The translations under genes were made by a program, and so were the position numbers. From Nitrospirota bacterium (GTDB taxonomy: Bacteria; Nitrospirota; Nitrospiria; Nitrospirales; Nitrospiraceae), in NCBI GenBank assembly GCA_026387665.1, contig JAPLLG010000003.1, positions 310,001 to 374,000 of the forward strand: a stretch of 64,000 nt of DNA. The letters are read 5' to 3'. The notes under the pieces are model-generated. The model saw only the letters and a list, made by a program, of their open reading frames with translations, made no database searches and was not told the DNA's origin. Positions 24,879-33,216 of the stretch are shown here, in pieces; the first letter of the stretch is position 1; each line of letters starts with the position of its first letter.

Positions 24879-27148
24879 TAATCTTCCAGCCAAATTCTAT
24901 CCAGCAATACCCTGAACTCAGCATCTTCAGGCACCGTGTCTGTCTCAGCGTCCTTCACCATGTCCCGATAGAGTTCTTCGCCGCCCAACGTCAACGCGTA
25001 TTGCAGCGACTCCATCGCCTGGTCCGGTTGCCCGCTCAAGAACAACAGATAGCCCAAATTGCCGAGCGTCGAGGCATTCTGCGCTTCCCGCTCGAGCACG
25101 CGGTCGAAATTCACCCGCGCAGTTGCCAGCAGTTGCGTTCGCGCCTCGCGGTCGTCCCAAGAAAGTTTGGCCTGGCGCAAGAGGTGAAGGCCCATGCTAT
25201 TGAACGTCCTCGTCACCTGTTCACGTAAGGATGGCTCCGTCGCCTCACCGAAACGAGCCACGACGTCTTCATACACGGCCGTCGCTTCCTCGCTCCGGCC
25301 CAGCCGGTCCAACGCGACGCCTTTATTCACCAGCACTTTCGCCACCCCTTCGCGCAGGGACAGTTCCGGCGCCATGCCAAAACGAGCCACGACTTGATCA
25401 TAGGCGGCAATGGCTTCCTCGTACCGCGCGAGCCGGCCCAGAGTGACGCCTTTATTCACCAGCGCTTTCGCCACCCCTTCGCGCAGCACCGGCTCCGCCG
25501 CTTCGCCAAAACGGGAGATGACTTCTTCATACGCGGCAATCGCCTCCACGCTCCGCGTGAGCCGACCCAGAGCCACCCCCTTGTTGAGCAGCGCTTTCAC
25601 CACCTGCTCGCGCAACACCGGCTCCGTCGCCTCGCCAAAACGGATCACGACTTGCTCATAGGCGGCCAAGGCTTCCGCGCTCCTGGTCAGTCGGCCCAGG
25701 GCCACGCCCTTATTGAACAGCGCTTTCGCCACCTGCTCGCGCAACACCGGCTCCGTGGCTTCGCCGAAACGAATTGCGACTTGCTCATAAGCGGCAATGG
25801 CCTCTTCGCTCCTGGTGAGCCGGCCCAGAGTCGCGCCCTTATTGAGCCAGGCTTTAGCCACCTGTTCGCGCAACACCGGCTCGGTGGCCTCGCCAAAATG
25901 CATGATCACTTGCTCATAGGCGGCCAAGGCCTCCGCGTTCCTGGTCAGCCGGCCCAGGGCCACGCCCTTATTGAGCCAGGCCTTCACCACCTGCTCACGC
26001 AGAATCGGTTCCGTCGCCTCGCCAAAATTGGTCACGACATATTCGTAGGCCCCGATCGCCTCCTCGCTACGATTCATCTCGGCCAGCATCACACCCCGCG
26101 CAACCTGCGCGCGCGCCTCCTGCTCCGGTGTGGCGGCGACTTTCGATGCTTGGAAGAAGTAATTCGACGCTAAATCGAATTGCTTCGCGCTGTAGGCCGC
26201 GTAGGCGCGGGACTCCCAGTCGCTAAACGTATAGTCGTTTTCGGGTTTTTGTTTGAGATGCCGTTCTTGCGCATCGAGGACTTCAACCTGCTCGGGGGTC
26301 GGCGCCACGGGAGTCGTCTCGGTCAATTTCTTCTGAAGTTGCAGCGCAACCTGCTCCGCCTTGGCCGCAATCTCATCCAGGCCCGCTTGGATCGTTTGAC
26401 TGGCCTTCGCGGCATCGGCCGCCGCTTGACTGGCCGCCTCGCGTGCCGCGGCATTCGACTCGGATTCCTGCCGCGCCATCCGCGCCTCCGCAGCTTCCTG
26501 CGCGGCCTCCTGCACCTTCGTCCCGGCGCTGTACCAGGCAGCCATGCCTCTCGCCGCAACCAACAATGCATGGCTGACGCTCACGACATCGGCCCGGATC
26601 TCGCTCAGAGCTTCTCTGCCGCCATCGTTCCGCTCGGACTCATGCTGCGCGATCCAAGCCTGCACCGTGTCTCGCGCCCTCGTCCCCGCGCTATACCAGG
26701 TCGCCACTCCCGTGGCCGCCACCAGCAGAGTGAGGAACGATGCGAAGATGACGAGAAACATTTGCAAGCGACCCGTTTCGGCATGGATATCGGCCAGCTG
26801 ACCATCTTGCTGTTCAATCCTCGACTGGAGCTCGTGCAGATCTTTTTGCAGACTTTCTTTTTGCGCCTCAAGTTGCGCCGCCAGCTGCGCGGCAAACTGC
26901 GCATCCTGCTCCTCGATTCGCGATTGCAGATGCTGCAGATCTTTTTGCAGGCGCGCCTCTTGCGCCTCAAGCCGCAATCTGGTGGCTTCCTTGAGCACGG
27001 CGATATCCCGCTGGACCTCGAACAGCCGTCTTTCTTTTTCATCGATCGCCGTCGTCAAGGTTGCCGGGTACGCGACCAATTCAAACGGCAGCGCAAGCCA
27101 GCCGAGGCAGGCGATCAATAAGACTCTGGCAATCCACGGTATCAACAT
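24878..27148 (-). CDS. Membrane-anchored coiled-coil TPR protein with seven near-identical repeats
   Basis: A 756-residue protein. It starts MLIPWIARVLLIACLGWLAL, a signal-anchor, followed by long coiled coils rich in Gln/Glu (EAQEARLQKDLQHLQSRIEE). A second hydrophobic segment (FLVIFASFLTLLVAATGVAT) precedes more coiled coil. The C-terminal half is made of TPR units of exactly 43 residues, for example SEEAIAAYEQVAIRFGEATE then PVLREQVAKALFNKGVALGR; seven units run from about 25200 to 26090. The ending is VLLDRIWLED. The role is unknown; TPR proteins of this shape assemble protein complexes. ATG at 27148 is chosen over 27184 because the membrane segment starts there. Confidence 0.75.
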   Translation of the reverse strand: MLIPWIARVLLIACLGWLALPFELVAYPATLTTAIDEKERRLFEVQRDIAVLKEATRLRLEAQEARLQKDLQHLQSRIEEQDAQFAAQLAAQLEAQKESLQKDLHELQSRIEQQDGQLADIHAETGRLQMFLVIFASFLTLLVAATGVATWYSAGTRARDTVQAWIAQHESERNDGGREALSEIRADVVSVSHALLVAARGMAAWYSAGTKVQEAAQEAAEARMARQESESNAAAREAASQAAADAAKASQTIQAGLDEIAAKAEQVALQLQKKLTETTPVAPTPEQVEVLDAQERHLKQKPENDYTFSDWESRAYAAYSAKQFDLASNYFFQASKVAATPEQEARAQVARGVMLAEMNRSEEAIGAYEYVVTNFGEATEPILREQVVKAWLNKGVALGRLTRNAEALAAYEQVIMHFGEATEPVLREQVAKAWLNKGATLGRLTRSEEAIAAYEQVAIRFGEATEPVLREQVAKALFNKGVALGRLTRSAEALAAYEQVVIRFGEATEPVLREQVVKALLNKGVALGRLTRSVEAIAAYEEVISRFGEAAEPVLREGVAKALVNKGVTLGRLARYEEAIAAYDQVVARFGMAPELSLREGVAKVLVNKGVALDRLGRSEEATAVYEDVVARFGEATEPSLREQVTRTFNSMGLHLLRQAKLSWDDREARTQLLATARVNFDRVLEREAQNASTLGNLGYLLFLSGQPDQAMESLQYALTLGGEELYRDMVKDAETDTVPEDAEFRVLLDRIWLED
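25200..26090 (-). repeat. Seven 129-bp tandem repeats encoding the TPR array
   Basis: The segment that reads GGCTCCGTCGCCTCGCC on the plus strand recurs at about 25232, 25361, 25490, 25619, 25748, 25877 and 26006, an exact period of 129 bp. Each unit encodes 43 residues with the core FGEATEPVLREQVAKALxNK. The inner units are the most alike, which indicates recent homogenisation by unequal crossing-over or gene conversion; the outer ones have drifted. Confidence 0.85.
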
Positions 27149-27394
27149 CGGTTCAGAACCTGTACGGGAACAAAACAGGGACATTCGCTATCGCACCATC
27201 CGCGTCACCCGGCCAATGCGGCGCAGGCTGAACAAACAGGGTTGCAACTTTTCCTAATTGTCGTAATTGTGTGGAAACGGGGTTGCGGAGGGAATGAAAT
27301 GCGGAACCGTCAGCGTGCGTGGCCTGCAGCCGATGCACGTTGACGGACTCCCTCGCTGGTGCTTCGGATCGGAACAGCCGAAGCGCGAATTGCA

Positions 27395-27493
27395 TTATTT
27401 GTTCTTCTTCGCGACCTTAGCGGCGCGCTTTTCCTTCACGGTCGTGGCTGGCTTCTTCTTGGTCGCTTTCTTTTGCGTCATACCCTTGGCCAT
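27395..27493 (-). CDS. 32-aa Lys/Ala-rich basic peptide
   Basis: A 32-residue protein: MAKGMTQKKATKKKPA then TTVKEKRAAKVAKKNK, with about 13 Lys and nearly no hydrophobic residues. A good Shine-Dalgarno (GAGGAG) lies 8 nt upstream of the ATG. Short Lys-rich proteins of this type occur in many bacteria and may bind nucleic acid, but there is no known family to cite. It lies between the TPR gene and a RelE pair, on the minus strand. Confidence 0.6.
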   Translation of the reverse strand: MAKGMTQKKATKKKPATTVKEKRAAKVAKKNK

Positions 27494-27688
27494 GTGTTCT
27501 CTCCTCTGATGAATGGGTGGATACTATATATAGTAGGCGACGCGCTCGCCGCCCCCAGCTATATACCCCAATTGTAAAAAAAAAGGAATAGGCAAATAGG
27601 CCAGATCCGGCTCGTTCATCGATTGACTTCAGCCCTTCCCCCCTGTACAGCTTGCATCATTCGATCGAACGATCTGCGGAGGTGTCGA

Positions 27689-27943
27689 GTGGGGAATCCA
27701 GAGGGCAAAAAGGAGCGAGACGGGTTCGCCGATGCGATCAATCGCGCGGCATTCGGCAAAGAACGTGTGCTCTTGCGCCGGCGCGGCCGGGCCGTGGCGG
27801 CGGTCGTGCCCATTGAGGATCTGCGGTTCCTGGAAGATCTGGAAGATCGCATCGATCTCGTCGATGCCAAAGCCGCCTTGGCCCAGGCCAACAAAAAAGG
27901 CGCGCAGTCGCTCGATACCATTCTCAAAGAACTAGGACTCTGA
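27689..27943 (+). CDS. Phd/YefM-type antitoxin
   Basis: An 84-residue protein resembling Phd/YefM antitoxins: INRAAFGKERVLLRRRGRAV, AAVVPIEDLRFLEDLEDRID. The N-terminal part that forms the DNA-binding beta sheet is divergent, and the C-terminus is acidic and helical (KKGAQSLDTILKELGL). GTG at 27689 is chosen because a GGAGGT Shine-Dalgarno lies 5 nt upstream; an ATG at 27623 would add 22 unlikely residues. The toxin gene follows 8 bp later. It should bind the toxin and repress the pair. Confidence 0.8.
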   Translation: MGNPEGKKERDGFADAINRAAFGKERVLLRRRGRAVAAVVPIEDLRFLEDLEDRIDLVDAKAALAQANKKGAQSLDTILKELGL

Positions 27944-27951
27944 GCGTACCC

Positions 27952-28212
27952 ATGCTCTCCACAATTTTGCTGGCCCCTCCTGCCGAACAACAACTCAGAG
28001 CCCTCGACAAACCACTCCGGAAGGCCCTCGCCAAATGGCTCCAGACGATCAAGCATCAGCCTCGCTCCCCTGACGCAAAAAAACTTGAAGGCCTGGACCA
28101 TCTCTATCGGGTGCGCGAAGGCGATTATCGCATTCTCTATGCGATTCGCGACCAGGACCTCCTCGTCCTGGCCATCAAACAGAGCGCGCGCGCAGACGTC
28201 CCGCGCGCCTGA
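27952..28212 (+). CDS. RelE-family toxin
   Basis: An 86-residue RelE/ParE-superfamily toxin: ILLAPPAEQQLRALDKPLRK, KLEGLDHLYRVREGDYRILY, and IRDQDLLVLAIKQSARADVP. The R-V-R-E-G-D-Y-R-I-L-Y strand is the family hallmark; the Arg residues there bind the ribosome or mRNA. Such toxins cleave mRNA in the A site. It follows its antitoxin by 8 bp and ends 9 bp before the convergent hybrid sensor gene. Length and all core residues look intact. Confidence 0.9.
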   Translation: MLSTILLAPPAEQQLRALDKPLRKALAKWLQTIKHQPRSPDAKKLEGLDHLYRVREGDYRILYAIRDQDLLVLAIKQSARADVPRA

Positions 28213-28221
28213 ACACGTTCG

Positions 28222-30162
28222 CTACCGCCCGCTGTTGAGGGGAAGCCGAATGTGGATCGTGGTCCCGACGCCGAGCGCACTCTCGACGGCAATCGATCCC
28301 TTGTGGGCGCTGACCACATCCTTCACGATTTTTGTGCCGAGCCCTGTTCCCCCGGCTTTCCGGCTGATCACCTGGCTGGTAAATAGCGAGTCCCGCACCT
28401 CAGGGGGCATCCCTCGCCCCGTATCAACAACGGAGATCAGGAGCCTCTCCGCTCCCACCTCGACCTGTCCACGCACCGTCACGGATCCACCGGGAGGGAC
28501 TTCCGGAATCGCGTTATCGATCACGTTGTAAAAGGCATTGAACAAGCGGCGCTCATCCGCTTGAATGACCGGCAACAACTCCAGACCTTCGGCATGCAAC
28601 GCGACGCCCTTCTCTGCCGCATACCGCTGGAGCGAGGTCATCACGTCGGCCACACAGGTCGCGATCCGGCAGGGTTTAAATTCCGGCGCCGTCGTCACGC
28701 CCTTCACCGCATCGGCCAATTCCCTCACGCGATCCTGAATGCGGCGGGCATTATTGACGACCATGCCGACCAGCTCACCGCTCACCTTCCGATGCGCCTC
28801 GGCCTGCGCCCCCTCCCCCTTCACCACTAAACGATCGAGAATCTCCTGGACTTCCTCCTTCAAAAGATCCACGCCGCTCAGCACCGGCATCAACATATTC
28901 TTGACGTCGTGACCGATATCTCCCAGGGCACGGGTCACCTCCGCCACTTTAATCTCCTCCAGGAGCTCTGCCGCCAAACGCTTTCGCTCACTGATATCCT
29001 CGATCGTCCCTTCGTAATGGAGAAGATCTCCCTGCTGATCGCGCACCTCCCGCGCGTTCACCGACACGGAAATGACGCCGCCATCCCGGCAGGCCAGCTC
29101 TGTGTCAAAGCCACGAAGGGCCCCGGACTTGCTCAGCTCGGCCAGAACCTCGTCCCGCTTCTTGGGGTCGGCATAGAGCTGAAGCCCGATATTCGTGACG
29201 GTTGAAACCAGCGATTCCGGCGAGTCATAGCGCAGCATCTGAGCCAGGCTGGGATTGGCCATCAGAAACCGCCCATCCGGTGTCGACTGAAAGATCCCCT
29301 CCACCGCATTTTCAACGACGCTCCGATAGCGCGCTTCCGCCTGTTGCTTCGCTTCCTCGGCCTGCTTGCGGTTCGTAATGTCACGAATGATCCCGCTAAA
29401 AAAAGTCCTGCCTCTGTTCTTCCCGCTGCCCAGGGACAGTTCCAACGGAAACTCGGTCCCGTCTTTCTTCAACCCATGCAATTCGACCGTCCGTCCCATA
29501 ACACGGGCCTCGCCGGTAGCCTCCAAGCGCGTCATGCCTGCCCGATGCGCCTCCCTGTATCGTGGCGGCATCAGCAACGTGAGCGGTTGCCCGATCACTT
29601 CCTCCTCGGTATAGCCGAAGAGTCGCGCGGCAGCCTGGTTCCACAAGAGGATGGTTCCGTTGTCATCGGCCAGCAGGACCGCGTCAGGCGTGGCGCCCAC
29701 CACAGCGCGAAACCGTTCCTCGCTGGCGCTCAAGTCCTCCTCGGCTTGCGCAGCCTTGGAGGCCAACCGCTGCTCATCAGCGATTTGACGGAGCGTGAAC
29801 CGGAGTTCATAGGAGTTGTAGGGCTTCGTCAGGTAGGTGAAGGCGCCGCAGTGGAGGGCCTCGACCGTATCATGCTCCTGCGTGGAGGCGGTGAGCACAA
29901 TGACCGGAAGGAAGGGATCGAGTTTCTTTACCCCGCGCAGGACTTCCAAGCCGCTCAGATCCGGCAAGCCAAGATCCAAAATCACAACTCCGACCTGTCC
30001 CTCTTCGACTGCGCGCAAGGCCTCGCGTCCGGTCTGCACCGTACGAACCTCATACCCGGCATGTTTCAGGAAATCGTCCAGGGCAGTACAGATGTCCGGC
30101 TCATCGTCCACGATGAGTACGGAAGGGAGAGGAAGGAGACTAGTATCCATGAGCCACCTCAT
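28222..30162 (-). CDS. Response-regulator/PAS/PAS/histidine-kinase hybrid
   Basis: A 646-residue hybrid. Residues 14-128 form a receiver domain (phospho-acceptor Asp63 in ILDLGLPD, Lys113). Two PAS domains follow (about 146-262 and 276-392), each ending with the DI(T/S)xRK motif. The dimerisation helix has His418 in IGHDVKNML, and the ATPase domain has N-box NVIDNAIPEV, DTGRGMPPEV and GGTGLGTKIV. No membrane segment is present, so it acts in the cytoplasm, probably linking a phosphorelay input (the receiver) to a further histidine kinase output. ATG at 30162 or 30150; the latter lies near LLPLPSVLIVDDEPD. No response regulator lies adjacent. Confidence 0.9.
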   Translation of the reverse strand: MRWLMDTSLLPLPSVLIVDDEPDICTALDDFLKHAGYEVRTVQTGREALRAVEEGQVGVVILDLGLPDLSGLEVLRGVKKLDPFLPVIVLTASTQEHDTVEALHCGAFTYLTKPYNSYELRFTLRQIADEQRLASKAAQAEEDLSASEERFRAVVGATPDAVLLADDNGTILLWNQAAARLFGYTEEEVIGQPLTLLMPPRYREAHRAGMTRLEATGEARVMGRTVELHGLKKDGTEFPLELSLGSGKNRGRTFFSGIIRDITNRKQAEEAKQQAEARYRSVVENAVEGIFQSTPDGRFLMANPSLAQMLRYDSPESLVSTVTNIGLQLYADPKKRDEVLAELSKSGALRGFDTELACRDGGVISVSVNAREVRDQQGDLLHYEGTIEDISERKRLAAELLEEIKVAEVTRALGDIGHDVKNMLMPVLSGVDLLKEEVQEILDRLVVKGEGAQAEAHRKVSGELVGMVVNNARRIQDRVRELADAVKGVTTAPEFKPCRIATCVADVMTSLQRYAAEKGVALHAEGLELLPVIQADERRLFNAFYNVIDNAIPEVPPGGSVTVRGQVEVGAERLLISVVDTGRGMPPEVRDSLFTSQVISRKAGGTGLGTKIVKDVVSAHKGSIAVESALGVGTTIHIRLPLNSGR

Positions 30163-30295
30163 CCCAGTTGAACGGGAAAGGCCTGTGACCGGTAAGAGCT
30201 TGCACCGATCGAAAGAAAAAGTAAACTAGGTAGGCTCCTGTAACTATTTATCGAGGCATTGAAAAGCTATTGCGACACAACACAATAACCTTCCA

Positions 30296-30422
30296 GTAGG
30301 ATGCTCAAAAAGTCCGACAGCAAGGCCGCAGCCGATGAAAGCACCGGAGGCGTAGCCTCTGGGCTACGTTGAGGATGCTTTCGAGGCGAGAACGCCGCTG
30401 GCGGGCTTTTTCAGCATCCTAC
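30296..30422 (+). repeat. 125-nt inverted-repeat element, copy D
   Basis: Ends GTAGGATGCTCAAAAAG and CTTTTTCAGCATCCTAC pair over 17 nt with one mismatch at the same position as in copies B, C and F. The last base is shared with the TAG stop of the methyltransferase gene at 30422-30424 (minus strand). Confidence 0.9.
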
Positions 30423-31606
30423 TACGGCGCGCTAGAGACAATGTCCTGATAGTAAGCTTCCAGCATGGCCCTACTGGCCGGCTCGACAAGGACCAGCTGA
30501 CGCTGATCCAAGGTATTGGCGCAATAGAGATAGACTCCCTCCTCTGCCCGACCAAGCTCGGCATGCAGTTGGCGACCATCCGGCCCCTGCTTCGTGGTCT
30601 CTTTCAGGAGATGCTTTGCGCGAAGTTGCTCCCAGACCATCTGCGCGGAGGGCCAATGGTTCTCATAGAGAGGCTCGCCTGAATCGATTGAACCGGTTTT
30701 CAGTTTGGCTCGGTCGAAGGGAGGGCCTTCGTCCGGCTCCGGGCCTTCATCCCAGTGAAACTGCCGAGCCGCTCCCCGCCCCAACAGATAGAAGGGCCCA
30801 TCATCGGCCACTTCCTCCACCAGACGATAGCGGATCAACTCCGGCTGCTCGATCAAGCCGAACCCTCGCGCCGCCAAGGCCCGTTGCAGCGGGACTCGTC
30901 TAGCCAGCTGCCGGGTTTTCTCAAACAGGATCATGCGCCCGTCGGCAGCAATCAGCGAGCTCAAGCGATCGAGCCTAGAGCCGACCCCTGTTCGCTTTTC
31001 AAAGTCTGCTTGTGGCTGACTCTCACTCGCACGCTCGAAGGTATTCCAACTGCGACTGGGGATGCCTGGATCCTGTTCCGCCTGGAGGATGGCATGGGTG
31101 GCAAGGATCAGATCGTAGGAGTCAGCGGAAGACGTCTGATCGAGATCGAGACAATCGAACCGCACATTGGTCAGACCCCGCGCCGCAGCCTGCACTTGCG
31201 CGCGGGCGATCGAAGCAGGCGAGCGGTCGATCCCCACGAAAGTCTTGTCCGGATATTGTTTCGCATAGAACGTCGTCAGGATGCCGACGCCGCAGCCCAC
31301 ATCGAGAATGGAACGGGCCTCACCGATGCGATCGGCCACACGCTGGCCGATCGCCAGATAATAGTCGTACCGTTGACTATAGAGGACCGGGAGAATGTTC
31401 GGATGGGCCGTGGCATCGTAGAACGCCACCTCATCGATCGACGATCCGCGACGTTTCTGCTCGACCTGTCGATGTAAGGTTGCGATCTCATCCGGCGAGA
31501 GGGATCCCCTCTGCCACTGGAAGTAGGCCTCGTCCGACGTGAACTGCCGAAGACCCCACCAAGCCAGGTGTGAATGGAGCGATGCCAACCGTGAGTCGTT
31601 AGTCAT
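30422..31606 (-). CDS. SAM-dependent methyltransferase with C-terminal extension
   Basis: A 394-residue protein. After an N-terminal helical segment with WGLRQFTSDEAYFQWQRG comes a class I methyltransferase core: ILDVGCGVGILTTFYAKQYP (motif I, about residues 125-144), GIDRSPASIARAQVQA and FDCLDLDQ, then LILATHAILQ. The C-terminal 180 residues include an Arg/Glu-rich WDEGPEPDEGPPFDRAKLKT region of unknown function. ATG at 31606 is preferred; the ORF continues upstream to a TTG at 31633 with no Shine-Dalgarno evidence, and that part overlaps a repeat element. Substrate unknown. Confidence 0.75.
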   Translation of the reverse strand: MTNDSRLASLHSHLAWWGLRQFTSDEAYFQWQRGSLSPDEIATLHRQVEQKRRGSSIDEVAFYDATAHPNILPVLYSQRYDYYLAIGQRVADRIGEARSILDVGCGVGILTTFYAKQYPDKTFVGIDRSPASIARAQVQAAARGLTNVRFDCLDLDQTSSADSYDLILATHAILQAEQDPGIPSRSWNTFERASESQPQADFEKRTGVGSRLDRLSSLIAADGRMILFEKTRQLARRVPLQRALAARGFGLIEQPELIRYRLVEEVADDGPFYLLGRGAARQFHWDEGPEPDEGPPFDRAKLKTGSIDSGEPLYENHWPSAQMVWEQLRAKHLLKETTKQGPDGRQLHAELGRAEEGVYLYCANTLDQRQLVLVEPASRAMLEAYYQDIVSSAP

Positions 31607-31623
31607 GAATACAGCCTCGACCC

Positions 31624-31742
31624 GCCTGCTCAACAGGTTTTCCAGCGAGGCCGCAGGTGAGTCGAAACCGGCGGCGCACCCTTGGGGTACGTTGAGGATT
31701 TCGATGAGCCGAGAACGAAGCTGGAGAGCCTGTTCAGCAGGC
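31624..31742 (+). repeat. 125-nt inverted-repeat element, copy E
   Basis: Ends GCCTGCTCAACAGG and CCTGTTCAGCAGGC pair over 14 nt with the same single mismatch. It lies 2 bp from the proA stop (31745) and 17 bp upstream of the methyltransferase ATG, so it separates two genes that read the same way. Confidence 0.85.
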
Positions 31743-31744
31743 GC

Positions 31745-33109
31745 CTACGGCCTCTTCAGCATGATGGCGTCAAAGTACGCCTCCGGCACCGGATGCGGAT
31801 ACCGCAGTTGGCCAGACCCGAATGACACATACTTTTCGCAGGTCAATTGCTCCAGGCCGATCGGGCCCTTGGCATGGAGCCGCGAGCCGCTGAGACCGAT
31901 ATCAGCGCCAAACCCGTAGCTGTCGCCGGCATTGAGACGGGACGAGGCATTCACGAACACTGCGCTGGCATCCACTTCGCGCGTGAACCGCATGGCCGAC
32001 TCATAACTCGTCGTCGCAATGACGGCGGTGAGACAGGGTCCCTGCGCCACGATATGCGCCAAGGCCTCGTCCAGGTTCGCCACCATCTTGACGGCCAACA
32101 CACGCCCCTGGAATTGGGTATGCCAATCCTCTTCCTTCGCCGGGATGATCGAGGCATGGCCGGTCATCGCCATTTGCCCCATGAGGGCCATGGTCTTCGG
32201 ACAGGCCCGGACTTCGATCTTAAATTCTTCGAGCATGCGGTTGACCAACGGAGGCAGGAACTGCCGCCCGATCACCTGCTGCACGAGCAGCGTATCCAGC
32301 GAGTTCGAGGCAATCGCCTTCTGCACTTTGGAACTAATCGCCACGTTTTGCGCCATCGGCATATCGGTGTCGGCATCCACGTACATATGCGTGAGGCCCC
32401 CGTCGTTGCAGAGCACCGGCATCTTCGCCTGTTCAACCACGACTTTGCGGAGGCCGGCCCCGCCCCGCGGGATAATCGCATCAAGGCTCTTGCCGGACCG
32501 GATCAGCTCAACCGCCACTTCCTTTTCCGGTCGTTCGATGATGACCCATGAACCGGCCGGCACTCCATTCTCCTCTGCGGCTTCGCGCAGGCCTACCCCG
32601 ATCGCCTCTTGCGTCAGACCCCACTCAGGCGCGCCACGAAATACGCAGAGGTTGCCTGACTTAAAGCAGAGGGCAATCGACTCCACCGTCACGAGCGGGC
32701 TCAATTCTGAAATGACACCGATCACCCCGATCGGCACGCGCACCCGGCTGACTTGCAATCCGTCAGGCCGTTCCCACCGTGAGGTCACAGCGCCGACCGG
32801 ATCCGGCAGGTCGGCAATCAAACGGAGACGATCGACCATCTCCTTGATATCGTCCGAGGTCATGCGCAAGCGGGCGACGGCGGCCTTCATCCGGTCCTTC
32901 ATGACGTCGGCCTCGTAGGACTTCCCGACCGCATCCACGTCCTTTTCGTTCGCTGCCAGAATCTTTTCTTCGTCAGCCGCCAACCGATCCGCCATGGCGC
33001 GCAGGGCCTTATCTTTGACAGGGCCCGGCAACAACGCGAGAGACCTCGTCATAATACGGCAGTCTTTCAACAGCTTATCAATGTAAAGCTTAACGGGAAC
33101 TTCAGGCAT
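31745..33109 (-). CDS. proA: ProA-like glutamate-5-semialdehyde dehydrogenase lacking the catalytic cysteine
   Basis: A 454-residue aldehyde-dehydrogenase-superfamily protein aligning along its length with ProA (gamma-glutamyl phosphate reductase, proline biosynthesis): VPIGVIGVISELSPLVTVES, CFKSGNLCVFRGAPE, AIIPRGGAGLRKVVVEQAK and the closing SRLHAKGPIGLEQLTCEKYV. The catalytic Cys of E. coli ProA (STCNTVETLLV) is replaced by serine here: ASNSLDTLLV. In ProA the Y-E-A-R-P before the cofactor site also differs (SELSP). It is longer than ProA, about 417 residues, mostly at the N-terminus. It may therefore be non-catalytic, reduced in thioester chemistry, or act on another substrate. ATG at 33109 has ACGAGG upstream. 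No proB is nearby. Confidence 0.7.
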   Translation of the reverse strand: MPEVPVKLYIDKLLKDCRIMTRSLALLPGPVKDKALRAMADRLAADEEKILAANEKDVDAVGKSYEADVMKDRMKAAVARLRMTSDDIKEMVDRLRLIADLPDPVGAVTSRWERPDGLQVSRVRVPIGVIGVISELSPLVTVESIALCFKSGNLCVFRGAPEWGLTQEAIGVGLREAAEENGVPAGSWVIIERPEKEVAVELIRSGKSLDAIIPRGGAGLRKVVVEQAKMPVLCNDGGLTHMYVDADTDMPMAQNVAISSKVQKAIASNSLDTLLVQQVIGRQFLPPLVNRMLEEFKIEVRACPKTMALMGQMAMTGHASIIPAKEEDWHTQFQGRVLAVKMVANLDEALAHIVAQGPCLTAVIATTSYESAMRFTREVDASAVFVNASSRLNAGDSYGFGADIGLSGSRLHAKGPIGLEQLTCEKYVSFGSGQLRYPHPVPEAYFDAIMLKRP

Positions 33110-33216
33110 GTTCACCCTCGTAAAACGTGAAACGTTAGACGTGAAACATCATTCGGCACAATCAACAAGCGACGAGCAGGAGACTATAGCATGCGATTTT
33201 TCCGACAGTAAACAAA

